64,000 bases of DNA, from contig JARLJR010000013.1 of NCBI GenBank assembly GCA_031291095.1, positions 62,001 to 126,000 on the forward strand. Direction: 5' to 3'. This stretch comes from Legionella sp. Its GTDB lineage: Bacteria; Pseudomonadota; Gammaproteobacteria; Legionellales; Legionellaceae. Position numbers and translations under genes: made by a program. Shown here piece by piece: positions 37,400 to 47,951 of this stretch; within the stretch, counting starts at the first letter, position 1, and every line of letters begins with the position of its first letter. Below the pieces are notes generated by a model. The model ran no database searches. It had not been told where the DNA came from and was given only the letters and a program-made list of their open reading frames with translations.

Positions 37400-38146
37400 A
37401 TGGATCCTATTTTGTACAATGCTGCCAATGGCGGGCGTAGTAATTTCGCCCGTCAGGAAGTGATAGCAAATAATTTGGCAAATGTAGGCACTACTGGTTT
37501 TAGAGCCGATATGTACCAAGCACAAACACTCTATGTGCAAGGCGCCAAGGGCAGCAATAATTACGGTCAATCTTTTACTGTCCAAAATCCTTCTGCCGCT
37601 GATTTTACTCCAGGGCCTGTTGTTGTAACAGGACGTAACCTGGACGTAGCGGTTAATGGCAAAGGTTGGTTAGCGGTGCGTGGCAGTGATGGAAAAGAAG
37701 CCTATACCAAAGCAGGAAGCCTCAATATTGATGCAAATGGTTTCTTAGTTACTGCATCCGGTAAACAAGTCATGGGAAATGGTGGTCCGATTTCTATTCC
37801 CCCAGCAACCAATATTGATATTGGTACTGATGGCACGATAACGATTGTACCCACAGGAAATGGTCCTCAATCTGCTACCACAGTGGATAGGATTAAAATG
37901 GTTTCTTTAGATCCTGCCAGCATCTCTAAAGGACCAGATGGTTTATTTCAATTAAAGAATGGAGGGGTTGCTCCTGCAGACAATACACTTAAGTTGACCA
38001 GTGGTGCCCTTGAAGGCTCTAACGTTCAGGCGGTAGAACAAATGGTTGCAATGATTAATGCTGGACGAGATTTTGAAACTCAAATGAACTTGTTATCCAC
38101 TATGGGGGAAAATGCTCAAAAGCTAACACAAATATTGGGCGATTAA
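37400..38146 (+). CDS. flgF: FlgF, flagellar rod protein
   Basis: The 248-residue axial protein shows MDPILYNAANGGRSNFARQE, VIANNLANVGTTGFRADMYQ, VAVNGKGWLAVRG and the C-terminal SGALEGSNVQAVEQMVAMIN. Length and position (between flgE and flgG) fit. AAGGGG precedes the ATG. Confidence 0.95.
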   Translation: MDPILYNAANGGRSNFARQEVIANNLANVGTTGFRADMYQAQTLYVQGAKGSNNYGQSFTVQNPSAADFTPGPVVVTGRNLDVAVNGKGWLAVRGSDGKEAYTKAGSLNIDANGFLVTASGKQVMGNGGPISIPPATNIDIGTDGTITIVPTGNGPQSATTVDRIKMVSLDPASISKGPDGLFQLKNGGVAPADNTLKLTSGALEGSNVQAVEQMVAMINAGRDFETQMNLLSTMGENAQKLTQILGD

Positions 38147-38203
38147 ATAAGTTTTTAATTTTGAGTGGTGTGGATTATTTTTGAATAAATGTAGGAGAGT
38201 TAC

Positions 38204-38989
38204 ATGCAACCAGCATTATGGGTGAGCAAATCGGGCTTGGAAGCTCAAGAAAAAACTATTGGTACAATTGCAAATAACTTGGCTAACGTAAACACTACGG
38301 GTTTTAAGCGTGATAGGCCTCAATTTGAAGATTTGCTCTATCAAACTTCTAGCCAGGCCGGCGCCCAATCCTCGGAAAACTCTATTGTTCCAACGGGTAT
38401 TAATACAGGAACAGGGGTCCATTTGGTTTCTACCCAAAAAATGTTTCAGCAAGGAAGTATTCAGAATACTAATAACGCCTATGATCTTGCGATTCAGGGC
38501 CAGGGTTTCTTTACTATTTTGATGCCAGACGGTACACAGGCTTACACCCGTAATGGGGCGTTTACAATAGATAGTACAGGGCAGATTGTTGATAGCCACG
38601 GTTATTTATTGCAGCCTGCAATTACGTTACCTGCACAGACCTTGGGTGTTACGATTAGTCAGGATGGAGTAGTTAGCGCCACTGTAGCGGGATCTACAAC
38701 ACCAACTAACCTCGGTACGATCCAGCTTACTAATTTTATGAATCCAGCAGGACTTCAGCCATTAGGTCAAAATTTATTCGTTGAAACGCCCTCAAGCGGC
38801 AATCCCATACTTGATAACCCTGGGAATAACGGTCTAGGTACTTTATTGCAGAATAATTTGGAAGCATCGAACGTGAATGTTGTTGAAGAGCTGGTCAATA
38901 TGATACAGGCTCAACGTAGCTATGAAATTACTGCGAAAGGAATGCAAACCGTAGATAATATGTTGCAATACTTAAATCAGACTGTTTAA
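38204..38989 (+). CDS. flgG: FlgG, flagellar distal rod protein
   Basis: The 261-residue protein is typical FlgG: MQPALWVSKSGLEAQEKTIG, NNLANVNTTGFKRDRPQFED, LAIQGQGFFTILMPDGTQAY and NNLEASNVNVVEELVNMIQA. A 57-base gap before it is slightly larger than elsewhere in the operon; AGGAGA sits upstream of the ATG. Confidence 0.96.
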   Translation: MQPALWVSKSGLEAQEKTIGTIANNLANVNTTGFKRDRPQFEDLLYQTSSQAGAQSSENSIVPTGINTGTGVHLVSTQKMFQQGSIQNTNNAYDLAIQGQGFFTILMPDGTQAYTRNGAFTIDSTGQIVDSHGYLLQPAITLPAQTLGVTISQDGVVSATVAGSTTPTNLGTIQLTNFMNPAGLQPLGQNLFVETPSSGNPILDNPGNNGLGTLLQNNLEASNVNVVEELVNMIQAQRSYEITAKGMQTVDNMLQYLNQTV

Positions 38990-39002
38990 GAAGATTAGAC
39001 CA

Positions 39003-39695
39003 ATGAAATTACTTAACTTTTTAACAGTTGGTTGTATGACACTCTTTTTAGGCGGATGTGAGGCTTTAAATCCGCCTGTCGCTGGAAAAAGCCCTGATTA
39101 TGCACCCACTTACCCTGCATCACCTGATCCCAAACAGTTGAGAAGGCAAACAGGGGCTATTTATGATCCTGAAACAGCCTTACCTTTATTTGAGACCAAT
39201 CGGGCCCGGCATGAAGGAGACATATTGACGGTGCTTTTAATTGAAAATACAAATGCGACCAAGAATGCGACTCTCCAGCAAATGAAAAATGATACCAATA
39301 AGGTAACCAATAAACTATTTCTGGGGCGTCCTATTTCTCTTGGAGGCGGTTACAGTATGGATTTCGATTTAAATAACCAGCGCCAGTTTAACGGTTCAGC
39401 ACAAGCGGTGCAAAATAATAAGTTGGCTGGGAATGTTTCAGTAACCGTAGCCAAAGTTTTAGCTAATGGTAATTTGGTTGTTCAAGGAGAAAAGTGGGTG
39501 AAAATTAACCAGGGCGAGGAATATGTTCGCCTTTCTGGTATTGTGCGACCACAAGATATTAAAGGCGATAATACGATTACTTCAGATCGTGTTGCAAACG
39601 CACGAATCTCTTATGGTGGAACAGGACAGGTTAATAATACGAATGCTCAAGGGTGGTTGGCTCGAATTATGTGGGGACCATTATTCCCAACCTAA
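39003..39695 (+). CDS. flgH: FlgH, L-ring lipoprotein
   Basis: FlgH forms the outer-membrane L-ring around the rod. The 230-residue protein has a lipoprotein signal peptide with LGGC (lipidated Cys19), then [20 protein letters not shown], and the C-terminal [16 protein letters not shown] and [12 protein letters not shown]. The assignment is firm. Confidence 0.95.
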   Translation: MKLLNFLTVGCMTLFLGGCEALNPPVAGKSPDYAPTYPASPDPKQLRRQTGAIYDPETALPLFETNRARHEGDILTVLLIENTNATKNATLQQMKNDTNKVTNKLFLGRPISLGGGYSMDFDLNNQRQFNGSAQAVQNNKLAGNVSVTVAKVLANGNLVVQGEKWVKINQGEEYVRLSGIVRPQDIKGDNTITSDRVANARISYGGTGQVNNTNAQGWLARIMWGPLFPT

Positions 39696-39795
39696 TTGTG
39701 TTATTTTGGGTTGGGCTTGCGGGCTCAACCTGATAAAGCTTACTTGCTTGAGTGGCATTGGAATTTGGATATTAATAATAATGAAAGGAACAGTA

Positions 39796-40899
39796 ATGCG
39801 GCGAGTGCTGATGGTTACATGCCTGTTCGCAATAAACCTGCTGCTAAGTCAGGTTTATGCAGAACGAATCAAAGATTTGGCAACGCTGGCTGGTGTGCGT
39901 ACTAACCAATTAATCGGCTATGGCTTGGTCGTTGGTTTAAATGGTACGGGTGATAAAAATGGCACACGTTATACCGAGGATAGCTTTGCAAACATGCTGA
40001 CACAGTTAGGTGTTAATATTCGACCAGGTACCAAACTTAACTCAAAAAACATGGCAGCAGTTATGGTAACAGCCAGCTTGTCTTCGTTTATGAAAAAAGG
40101 ACAAACTTTGGATGTTAATATTTCCTCTATAGGGGATTCTAAAAGTTTGTTAGGTGGTACTTTATTGATGACTCCTCTAAAAGGAGCTGATGGCCGTATT
40201 TATGCAATCTCTCAAGGAAACGTCATCGTTTCAGGTATTAGTGCCTCAGGAAGTGATGGTTCCAGTGTTACGGTCAACGTTCCAAGTGGAGGACGTATTC
40301 CTAATGGTGCGACAATAGAAGCTGATATTCCTAATCCATTTTATTTTACCAAAAACCTTACCTATAACTTACATAGTCCCGATTTTTCTACGGCTAAAAA
40401 TATGTCGGATGCAATTAATCAGCAATTAGGCCCAGGAACTGCTAAGGCTTTGGATGCGACCTCGGTAGTAGTGACTTCACCGGTCAAAATGTCACAACGG
40501 GTTGATTATGTTTCGGTTATAGAAAACATAGAGTTTAAGCCTGCTGAGCCAATGGCTAAAATTATTATTAACTCGCGTACAGGTACGGTGGTAATCTCAT
40601 CAAATGTTATTGTTAAATCAGCCGCAGTATCTCATGGTAATCTCGTATTAAGCGTTACTGAGACACCAGTAATTAGCCAGCCGAATGCATTTGCAGGTGG
40701 TAGAACGGTGGTTAGACAGCAATCTCAGGTAAATATTGCCCAGAAAAACAATCATGCATTTGTGTTACCTAAAGGTACAACACTTAAAGATATTGTTAGA
40801 GGTATTAATGCGGTAGGGGCGACACCGGCGGATGTAATTGCCATACTTGAAGCGTTACAGCAGGCTGGCGCATTGAATGCAACCTTGATCGTGATATAA
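39796..40899 (+). CDS. flgI: FlgI, P-ring protein
   Basis: FlgI builds the periplasmic P-ring. The frame is open from 39523, but from ATG 39796 the product is 367 residues with a Sec signal peptide ([21 protein letters not shown]) and mature [20 protein letters not shown], the family start. AAAGGA lies just before this [15 protein letters not shown]-like [14 protein letters not shown] and [21 protein letters not shown] follow. The 100-base gap after flgH contains a GGTTGGGC/GCTCAACC hairpin (39709-39730). Confidence 0.95.
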   Translation: MRRVLMVTCLFAINLLLSQVYAERIKDLATLAGVRTNQLIGYGLVVGLNGTGDKNGTRYTEDSFANMLTQLGVNIRPGTKLNSKNMAAVMVTASLSSFMKKGQTLDVNISSIGDSKSLLGGTLLMTPLKGADGRIYAISQGNVIVSGISASGSDGSSVTVNVPSGGRIPNGATIEADIPNPFYFTKNLTYNLHSPDFSTAKNMSDAINQQLGPGTAKALDATSVVVTSPVKMSQRVDYVSVIENIEFKPAEPMAKIIINSRTGTVVISSNVIVKSAAVSHGNLVLSVTETPVISQPNAFAGGRTVVRQQSQVNIAQKNNHAFVLPKGTTLKDIVRGINAVGATPADVIAILEALQQAGALNATLIVI

Positions 40900-40906
40900 G
40901 ATAGGG

Positions 40907-41000
40907 ACATCATCCTGAGGGGGATACTGATGAAGGATTTCACGTATGTGGTCTCATGCCTCATTCAGGAGCTCCCTCACTGCGTTCGGGATGACGTACC
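40907..41000. repeat. Type C dispersed element inside the flg operon (copy 2)
   Basis: CATCATCCTGAGG on the left and ATTCAGGAGCTCCCTCACTG with GTTCGGGATGACGT on the right match the elements at 7849 and 45321. It fills the gap of about 150 bases between flgI and flgJ, so the polycistronic mRNA probably carries this hairpin. Confidence 0.7.
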
Positions 41001-41052
41001 ACACTCGCTCTTTTTGAGCTAGACTTTAGGTTAATTGAAAAGGATAGTTATT

Positions 41053-41961
41053 ATGTTACATGGCATTGCAACCAGTGATTTTTCAGCCTTGGCTGATTTA
41101 AAAGCGAAGGCAGCTACTGATGCCAAAGGAGCTGCGCCTGAAGTGGCCAAACAATTCGAAGGGATTTTCATACAGTCTATGCTAAAAAGCATGCGTATGG
41201 GACAACATTTTCTTGATGACTCCAGTCCTTTTAGAGGCAAAAATCGAGAAACCTTTGAGGACATGTTGGATGCACAATATGCTAGCAATATTGCTGGATC
41301 ACGAGGTATTGGCGTTGCCGCGATGCTTACCCGACATTTAGAGTCTGTTAACGACACACAAACCCCAACCCTGAATGCGACACCCACTGCTACGCCAATA
41401 GCATCCTCTGCAATGCAGTATATAACGCCAAAACAATCGACCAGTACAGATGCAAATAAACCAGCAACTACAGTGGATGATTTCGTGCAATCCATTTGGC
41501 CCAAGGCTAAAGAAGCAGCATCCCTTATCGGTCTGGATCCAAAGATTTTAATGGCTCAGGCGGCTTTAGAAACAGGGTGGGGTAAATTTATTACGAAAGA
41601 TGCTGAAGGAAATAGCAGCAATAACTTATTTAATATCAAGACCGGTGCTAATAGTGACTATGATTCGGTTAATGTTAAAACAACGGAATACATTGCTGAT
41701 ACTCCTATTAAAGTGAACGCATCGTTTAGGAAATACTCTTCAATAGAACAGGGTTTTGAGGATTATATTTCATTGATTCAGCGAGATGGACGTTATCAAG
41801 GTGCTTTAGCGAGTGCGGCTAACCCTGAAAGTTATGTGCGTGAATTACATAAAGCAGGTTATGCAACGGATCCAGAATACAGTACAAAAATTTTATCTAT
41901 TTATCGTGGTGATGAATTAAATCAGGCAATACAACGTTGCGATTTATCGGCGCAGGTTTAA
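41053..41961 (+). CDS. flgJ: FlgJ, rod-scaffold protein with peptidoglycan hydrolase domain
   Basis: The N-terminal domain (about 25-110, AKQFEGIFIQSMLKSMRMGQ) caps the rod. The C-terminal glucosaminidase-type domain (about 145-300) has the catalytic Glu in MAQAALETGWGK, NLFNIKTG, and KYSSIEQGFEDYISLIQ. This is the dual-domain FlgJ of gamma-proteobacteria, which cuts the wall for the rod. ATG 41053 has AAAAGGA upstream, so the TTG at 41035 is rejected; 302 residues. Confidence 0.93.
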   Translation: MLHGIATSDFSALADLKAKAATDAKGAAPEVAKQFEGIFIQSMLKSMRMGQHFLDDSSPFRGKNRETFEDMLDAQYASNIAGSRGIGVAAMLTRHLESVNDTQTPTLNATPTATPIASSAMQYITPKQSTSTDANKPATTVDDFVQSIWPKAKEAASLIGLDPKILMAQAALETGWGKFITKDAEGNSSNNLFNIKTGANSDYDSVNVKTTEYIADTPIKVNASFRKYSSIEQGFEDYISLIQRDGRYQGALASAANPESYVRELHKAGYATDPEYSTKILSIYRGDELNQAIQRCDLSAQV

Positions 41962-42094
41962 TAATAAAACTATGATAATATTAGAATTATTGTGGTAAGC
42001 TAATAAAGACTAGGGACAGTTTGCGTTTCGCTAGCTTGAGAAAACAGTTCCAAGTTTAATGGTAACGAAATAATAGGTCAGGGAGTGAACAGTT

Positions 42095-44044
42095 ATGTCG
42101 ATTTTGAGTATCGCGTATTCAGGCTTAAACGCCTTCCAATATGCGTTGGATGTAACCGCTAATAATATAGCAAATCAGAGAACACCCGGTTATTCCAAAC
42201 AAAGTATATTGTTAACCGATGCTCTCTCAGAGCGTTATGGTGGCGTTTATGTGGGGACAGGGGTTTCTATTACCTCTATTTATCGTAATGCCGATCAATT
42301 TGCCAATACTCAAATGAGAGCAGCTTTAAGCACTCGTAGTCAATATGAGACCTTTTATAACCAAGCAAGTCAGATTGATCAGTTAATCTCTCAAAATGGC
42401 AGTAGTGTTTCTGCCGCAATGCAATCATTTTTTGATGCATTTAATCAATTAAACAATGCACCTGACAGTGCAGCTTCACGAGGCGTTGCTTTAAGTCAAA
42501 GCCAATTATTGGTGCAACAATTTAATTTCTTGCAATCTAATTTGGATCAAATTCAAGAAAATACCACTGCCCAAATAACCATGATTGCCAATCGAATTAA
42601 TCAAATCGGCGCAGATTTGGTCGCATTTAATGAAGAAATAATGGGGAATCCTACTTCACCTCAACTTTTAGATCAGCGTGATCAATTACTTAAAGAATTG
42701 GCCGAGTTCTCTGATTTAACGGTCATTGTCCAGGATAATGGTACCGTAAATGTTGGAATTGGATCTGGGGAAATGTTGGTTGTTGGTCCAAACCAAAGAA
42801 CGTTATCTGTACAGTTTGATCCTTTAAATACAGTAGGTACTCGCGTTTTATTAGGCAGCGGGGCAGGTCAGTTGGATATTTCTGCTGAATTAACCACTGG
42901 AACCTTAGGCGGTCTAATGAGTTATGAAAGCAATATAATTGCGCAAACTAGCCAAACAGTAGGTCTTATGGCGATTGGTTTGGCGCAAAAATTCAATGCT
43001 CAAAACAAATTAGGCATGGATCTCTATAATCAAATCGGACAAGATTATTTTACTAACTATAATAGCAGTGCCGCACAATTAAAGCGTTCTATTTCTTCTA
43101 CAGATAATGCAGGTACTGGCGTATTGTCCGTGGCTATTTCTGATCTTTCGCAAATGAAATTGAGCGATTATCAGTTAGTTGTTAATGATACGGGAACAAA
43201 TGAAGTACGTGTTATTCGTCAGTCTGATGGCACGAGTATGACGCTCAATTGGTCAAGTAATCCACCAGCTCCTCCTGCAGGACAAATTGAGATTGATGGC
43301 ATGACAATTACCATCGATGACATGAGTAAATTAGTCAATAATGATTCTTACTCATTAATCCCTACACGTGGTGCTGCACGTGATTTAGAGCTCTTAGTTA
43401 GTGATCCTAATTTAATGGCTTTGGCAGCCCCCGTTAGAACTTCTGCAGCTACCAGCAATACTGGAGTTGGGAGTATTGCATTAGGTACTGTATTTAATAC
43501 CTCTGGAGTATCGGATCAATACGCGATTAATTTTACTTCGCCTACAGAGTTTAATGTGGTTGATGTAACTACAGGTACTACTGTTGCAGGTCCTTTACCC
43601 TTTACTCCTAACATGGACAATGTGGTACAAATTCCTGATGCAACAAACCCCTCGTATTCAGTTGTTCTATCTGGAATGCCTAATGCAGGAGATAGTTTTA
43701 CTGCCGAATATAACCAAGGCGGTTTTGGTGATAACACGAATGGTTTGTTACTGGCAGGCCTTCAACAAGCACAATTATTTGATGGTGGCAATGAGTCACT
43801 TTTTGATTGTTATTCGGACTTGCTTTCCAGTGTCGGTAGTCAAACTCGCCAATCAAAAACGCGTTATGAAGCTTTTGATGTGTTGTACAAACAAGCGCTT
43901 TATTTTCAAGAAAGTAAAAGCGGGGTGAACTTAGACGAGGAAGCCGCAAATTTATTGAGGCTCGAGCAGGCTTACGCAGCTGCAGGAAAGTTAGTTGAGG
44001 TTTCTAATCAAATGATGCAAGTGCTGTTTGAGATGATGAGGTGA
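42095..44044 (+). CDS. flgK: FlgK, hook-filament junction protein 1
   Basis: The 649-residue HAP1 opens with SILSIAYSGLNAFQYALDVT, then ANNIANQRTPGYSKQSILLT, and ends with VNLDEEAANLLRLEQAYAAA and KLVEVSNQMMQVLFEMM. The ends form the coiled coil of the axial structure. The 133-base gap after flgJ shows no clear sigma-28 promoter. flgL follows three bases after the stop. Confidence 0.95.
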   Translation: MSILSIAYSGLNAFQYALDVTANNIANQRTPGYSKQSILLTDALSERYGGVYVGTGVSITSIYRNADQFANTQMRAALSTRSQYETFYNQASQIDQLISQNGSSVSAAMQSFFDAFNQLNNAPDSAASRGVALSQSQLLVQQFNFLQSNLDQIQENTTAQITMIANRINQIGADLVAFNEEIMGNPTSPQLLDQRDQLLKELAEFSDLTVIVQDNGTVNVGIGSGEMLVVGPNQRTLSVQFDPLNTVGTRVLLGSGAGQLDISAELTTGTLGGLMSYESNIIAQTSQTVGLMAIGLAQKFNAQNKLGMDLYNQIGQDYFTNYNSSAAQLKRSISSTDNAGTGVLSVAISDLSQMKLSDYQLVVNDTGTNEVRVIRQSDGTSMTLNWSSNPPAPPAGQIEIDGMTITIDDMSKLVNNDSYSLIPTRGAARDLELLVSDPNLMALAAPVRTSAATSNTGVGSIALGTVFNTSGVSDQYAINFTSPTEFNVVDVTTGTTVAGPLPFTPNMDNVVQIPDATNPSYSVVLSGMPNAGDSFTAEYNQGGFGDNTNGLLLAGLQQAQLFDGGNESLFDCYSDLLSSVGSQTRQSKTRYEAFDVLYKQALYFQESKSGVNLDEEAANLLRLEQAYAAAGKLVEVSNQMMQVLFEMMR

Positions 44045-44047
44045 TAA

Positions 44048-45283
44048 ATGCGTATTTCAACAAATCAGGTGTACCAGACTGGATTAAGTAGTTTATTAAC
44101 TCAGCAAATGCGTGTAACAAAATTGCAAGAAATGCTTGCAACAGGGGTTAAGGTACAATACGCCTCTGATGATCCCATTTCATATGCACAAATTCAGTGG
44201 TTAAATCAGCGTGTAAGTACGACTGAATTATTACAAACGAATTGTGTTAATGCGCAAAATGCATTGGGCTTAGAAGAATCAATTTTAACGAATTGTGTCA
44301 GTAGCTTGCAACGCTTACGGGATATCCAGGTTTTGACTGGAAACGGCACATTATCAGAAATTCAACGTCAAGCTTATTCTGTTGAAGTTAGCGACATATT
44401 GACGCAACTGCAAGCATTTGGAAATACCAAAGATAATAATGGCAATTACCTTTTTGCTGGTGGCCAAACCTCTACGGAGCCATTTTCTTTAAATGCTGCA
44501 GGACAGTATGTTTATAATGGCGATAGTACCACACGTTATCAAGTTATTTCAGGTAGCTTACAGATCGCAATTAATGATCCAGGTAATGGGATCTTCATGA
44601 ATATACCAGGCGGAAATGGTAGTTTTACTGTAAGCCAAACAGCTACACCCAATGCAGGTACTGCATCGGCAAGTACAGGTTCTGTAACCAATGAGGCTGC
44701 GTATGTTCCTGACAATTATACAATTAACTTTGTGCAAAACTCTGCCGGGGATTTAGTGGTCATGGTAAGTGGTGCTGCAAGTGGTAATGTGATTCCTCCA
44801 TCAGGCTTACCTGATGATGCGCCATTATATAAAGAAGGAATGTCCGTTAGTTTCAATGGCATGACGGTAGAGGTGTCTGGTGTGCCGTCACCTGGAGATG
44901 CCTTTGCCATAAATCCCGCAACGAATACGTCTATTTTTGAGACGATTCAATCAATGGTTAGTAATTTAGCCCTGCCTTATTCTACAGCGACTGAAAAGGC
45001 TTCTGCAGTAACTGAGAATAATCAATTATTAGCTCAAATAGATAGTGCGTTGACGAATTTTACTAATATGCTCGCAAGTCTTGGTTCTCGGATGAATCAA
45101 GTTTCCAGCTCATCCGATTCGAATCAGGATTTGATCGATATGAGTAAGGAAATTTTAAAGTCCTTAACAGATATTAATCCTGTTGATGTTGCAACGGAGT
45201 TCAATCAAGAGCTAGTAAATCTACAGGCAGCACAGGAAAGTTTTGTGCGTCTGCAAAATTTATCGCTATTTAATTATATTTAA
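44048..45283 (+). CDS. flgL: FlgL, hook-filament junction protein 3
   Basis: The 411-residue HAP3 has a flagellin-like start (MRISTNQVYQTGLSSLLTQQ, then VQYASDDPISYAQIQWLNQR) and a C-terminus of VDVATEFNQELVNLQAAQES. It is the last flg gene of the operon, followed by a type C element that may end the transcript. Confidence 0.94.
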   Translation: MRISTNQVYQTGLSSLLTQQMRVTKLQEMLATGVKVQYASDDPISYAQIQWLNQRVSTTELLQTNCVNAQNALGLEESILTNCVSSLQRLRDIQVLTGNGTLSEIQRQAYSVEVSDILTQLQAFGNTKDNNGNYLFAGGQTSTEPFSLNAAGQYVYNGDSTTRYQVISGSLQIAINDPGNGIFMNIPGGNGSFTVSQTATPNAGTASASTGSVTNEAAYVPDNYTINFVQNSAGDLVVMVSGAASGNVIPPSGLPDDAPLYKEGMSVSFNGMTVEVSGVPSPGDAFAINPATNTSIFETIQSMVSNLALPYSTATEKASAVTENNQLLAQIDSALTNFTNMLASLGSRMNQVSSSSDSNQDLIDMSKEILKSLTDINPVDVATEFNQELVNLQAAQESFVRLQNLSLFNYI

Positions 45284-45320
45284 TTTCAGATAGACGGTTG
45301 ATGGTTCTGCTAAAAGCAGA

Positions 45321-45421
45321 ACGTCATCCCGAACGTAGTGAGGGATCTCCTGAATGTGGCACAATCTTAATGCTCTGCTCCATTCAGGAGATCCTTCGTC
45401 GTAAACTCCTCAGGATGACGT
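45321..45421. repeat. Type C dispersed element after flgL (copy 3)
   Basis: The best-preserved copy. ACGTCATCCCGAACG, AGGGATCTCCTGAATG and, across a 24-base centre, CATTCAGGAGATCCTTCG and CAGGATGACGT form an imperfect long dyad of about 101 bp. It lies between flgL and the FadL-like gene. Confidence 0.75.
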
Positions 45422-45486
45422 ACATTTCTTTCATTCAGCTCTTAATAAAAAAATATTTTCGTGTCGTATAACTAAAGAGGGAGTAT

Positions 45487-46872
45487 ATGTTAATTAAGTC
45501 ACGTTTATTAAAAAAGGAATTAGTAGCCTTTATCGCTATGGTTCCATCGTTGTTTGGTGTTTCTGCGCATGCTGCAGGTTTTCAGCTCAATGAGACGAGC
45601 ACTAGTTTGCAAGGAACGGCAATGGCAGGTTCTGCTGCGCAAGCTAATGATGTTTCCGCAATGTTTAGCAACCCAGCAACATTGTCTACATTAAGCGGTT
45701 TTCAAGCCTATATCGGGGCAAGTCAAATATTCCCTAATATGAGCATGTCTCAGGGGAAAGCAGTACATACTTTTAATGTACCAGGTACGCCACCGTCTAA
45801 TTTTTCTACGCCCGTATCCGGTGATGCTCATAGAAATAATTTAAATAAATCAGTTTTTATTCCTAATGGTTATATTGGGTGGCATTTTTTTAATAATAAA
45901 TTTAGCTTTGGGGTTGCAGTTCTTGAACCTTATTACATGTCGAATAATTATTCGCGAGATTCAGTATTACGCTTTGCCTCAGTTAAATCGGAAATTAATT
46001 CCGTTAATATTAATCCATCTATTGCTTATCAAGTAAATGAACAGTGGTCTTTTGGCGTTGGTTTTCAAGCGCAATATCTTAAAACAGTGTTCTCTAATTT
46101 TAATGGCATTTATACGGCTATCCCTGCTATTGATACGTATTTAGCTGCCACCAGACCTTCTTATGTGGAAGGGGATAATTGGGGGTATGGCTATACCCTT
46201 GGAGCCTTATATCAGCCCAATCCATTAACACGATTGGGAATTGGATATCGTTCCCAAATTTCTTCACGTCAAATGGGATATGCTGAGCTCTTCACTTTGC
46301 CAGGCGAGGCAATGGTGCCGGCTCCTGCGAGTACCTTTTTGGCGAATGTTGAATCTTATGCCACTACGAATCTCAAAACGCCTGGGGTGTTAACTATGAG
46401 CGCCGCACGAGATATTAATGCCTGGACTGTTAAGGCTACAGCTCAGGTTAGCTTTTGGAATGGCATGAATCGTTTTAGCATAGAAACCCCCGATGGATTT
46501 AACCAATTAAGCACCGGGCCTATGAAGTGGCGTGATGCATGGTTTGGGGCATTAGGGGTCGATTATCGTGTTAATCCATCCTGGATTGCTCGAGGGGGTG
46601 TTGCTTATGATGAAACGCCAGTAAGCAAGAAATTTAATGACCCTCGTTTCCCTGATGCGGACCGTGTTTTGTTAAACTTTGGTCTGAGCTATGTTATTAA
46701 CAAATATCTATCTCTTGATGGTGCGTACTCTCATATTTTTATGAATGACCAACGACTCCATGCAACTCAAGTGACCTTTGGGGAAAGCATGGTTCAAGAG
46801 GCGAATCAAGTGAGTGCGAAATACAAAGGATCGGGAGATGTTGTTGCTTTAGCAATACGTTATGCTGCTTAG
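45487..46872 (+). CDS. FadL/OmpP1-family outer-membrane protein
   Basis: FadL-type barrels import long-chain fatty acids or other hydrophobic compounds. The 461-residue protein has a signal peptide (residues 1-30) and the family start AAGFQLNETSTSLQGTAMAG, then AANDVSAMFSNPA-like QANDVSAMFSNPATLSTL. The barrel strands end with GSGDVVALAIRYAA. GGGAG lies upstream of the ATG. The substrate is not determinable here. Confidence 0.9.
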   Translation: MLIKSRLLKKELVAFIAMVPSLFGVSAHAAGFQLNETSTSLQGTAMAGSAAQANDVSAMFSNPATLSTLSGFQAYIGASQIFPNMSMSQGKAVHTFNVPGTPPSNFSTPVSGDAHRNNLNKSVFIPNGYIGWHFFNNKFSFGVAVLEPYYMSNNYSRDSVLRFASVKSEINSVNINPSIAYQVNEQWSFGVGFQAQYLKTVFSNFNGIYTAIPAIDTYLAATRPSYVEGDNWGYGYTLGALYQPNPLTRLGIGYRSQISSRQMGYAELFTLPGEAMVPAPASTFLANVESYATTNLKTPGVLTMSAARDINAWTVKATAQVSFWNGMNRFSIETPDGFNQLSTGPMKWRDAWFGALGVDYRVNPSWIARGGVAYDETPVSKKFNDPRFPDADRVLLNFGLSYVINKYLSLDGAYSHIFMNDQRLHATQVTFGESMVQEANQVSAKYKGSGDVVALAIRYAA

Positions 46873-46964
46873 ATAAAATGTGCGGTGACTGTTCGAAAAG
46901 TGTGTTAATTTTTAACTTAAATTAAAATAATGTCGTCATCGCCCTAACGCTCAACTTAAACCTT

Positions 46965-47032
46965 CCGTCATTGCGAACGAAGTGAAGCAACCCAGGGGTT
47001 CAGTGCTTCGAACTTCTGGGTTGCTTCGTCAC
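46965..47032. repeat. Type D palindromic element (copy 2)
   Basis: CGTCATTGCGAACGAAGTG with GAAGCAACCCAGG faces CTGGGTTGCTTCGTC, a shorter version of the element at 21897-21982. It sits between converging genes and ends a few bases before the deacetylase stop codon. Confidence 0.7.
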
Positions 47033-47036
47033 CAGC

Positions 47037-47912
47037 TTATCCAACCGGAAATTCCTTCAACCAATAATCAGCAATATTAATACGCTGAGTTATCCAAATA
47101 TCTTCATACTGCAGCAAATAATCCAAAAATTGTTTGATCGCCTGGCAGCGGGCAGGTTTACCACTGAGCCTAGGGTGTAATCCTATAGTCATAATTACAG
47201 GACGTTTTTCTTCATAAAGATAATTAAAGCTGGCTACCAGTTGTTCATAGAAGGCTTGCGGAGTAACAAAACCAGGATTAGTTGTAAATTTGAAATCATT
47301 ACAATCAAGGGAATAAGGAATGATTAAATGTTGATCATGATAATAAGGTAAATCATCAGCATAACTGTCTGAATCATAAGTAAATCCGCCAATTTCTAAA
47401 AGCAAATCCCGAGTATTTTCGCTGCGCCTGCCGGTATACCAGCCATTAGGCTTTTGCCCTGTTAATTTTTCCAAGGTTTCAATGCACAAAACAATATGCT
47501 CTTTTTCAACCTCTCGAGGTACACGTGCGTAATCAATCCAACGCCAGCCATGGCCCGCAACTTCATGATTATTGTGAGCTAGGTACAGTGCAAATAATGG
47601 ATTTAAGAGCAATGCTTGCCCGGTAATAAAAAAAGTAAGGGGAATTTGATACAGATCAAACAGCCGAAGTAATCGCCAGAGACCCACACGGCTTCCGTAT
47701 TCATAGCATGATTCAGCACTGAGGTTACGCATCCCCTCATCTTTAGCGGCAAAGGGGAAGTCCATTCCCTGCATTTCTGCATACATATCGCCGTTAACAG
47801 GACTAAGCTCAGAGCCTTCCTCATAGTTAATGACAAAGTTGATTGCCACTTTAGCATTATTTGGCCAATAGAAATTAAATCCATCTGGGCCATAACCTAT
47901 TAAGTCACGCAT
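47037..47912 (-). CDS. puuE: PuuE-like allantoinase / polysaccharide deacetylase family protein
   Basis: The 291-residue NodB-homology protein resembles PuuE allantoinases: GYGPDGFNFYWPNNAKVAIN, FVINYEEGSELSPVNGD, GSRVGLWRLLRLFDLYQIPL, EVAGHGWRWIDY, and WYTGRRSENTRDLL. No other purine-catabolism gene is nearby, so a role in allantoin use or in modifying a different amide substrate is open. AGGGATG precedes the ATG. Confidence 0.8.
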   Translation of the reverse strand: MRDLIGYGPDGFNFYWPNNAKVAINFVINYEEGSELSPVNGDMYAEMQGMDFPFAAKDEGMRNLSAESCYEYGSRVGLWRLLRLFDLYQIPLTFFITGQALLLNPLFALYLAHNNHEVAGHGWRWIDYARVPREVEKEHIVLCIETLEKLTGQKPNGWYTGRRSENTRDLLLEIGGFTYDSDSYADDLPYYHDQHLIIPYSLDCNDFKFTTNPGFVTPQAFYEQLVASFNYLYEEKRPVIMTIGLHPRLSGKPARCQAIKQFLDYLLQYEDIWITQRINIADYWLKEFPVG

Positions 47913-47951
47913 GGTTCATCCCTGTGTAGCCTTATTAATTTGATTATAGCC

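Noticed and set aside
39523-39795. 91-residue extension of flgI overlapping flgH
   Set aside because: It is flgH sequence in another frame; the signal peptide starts at 39796.
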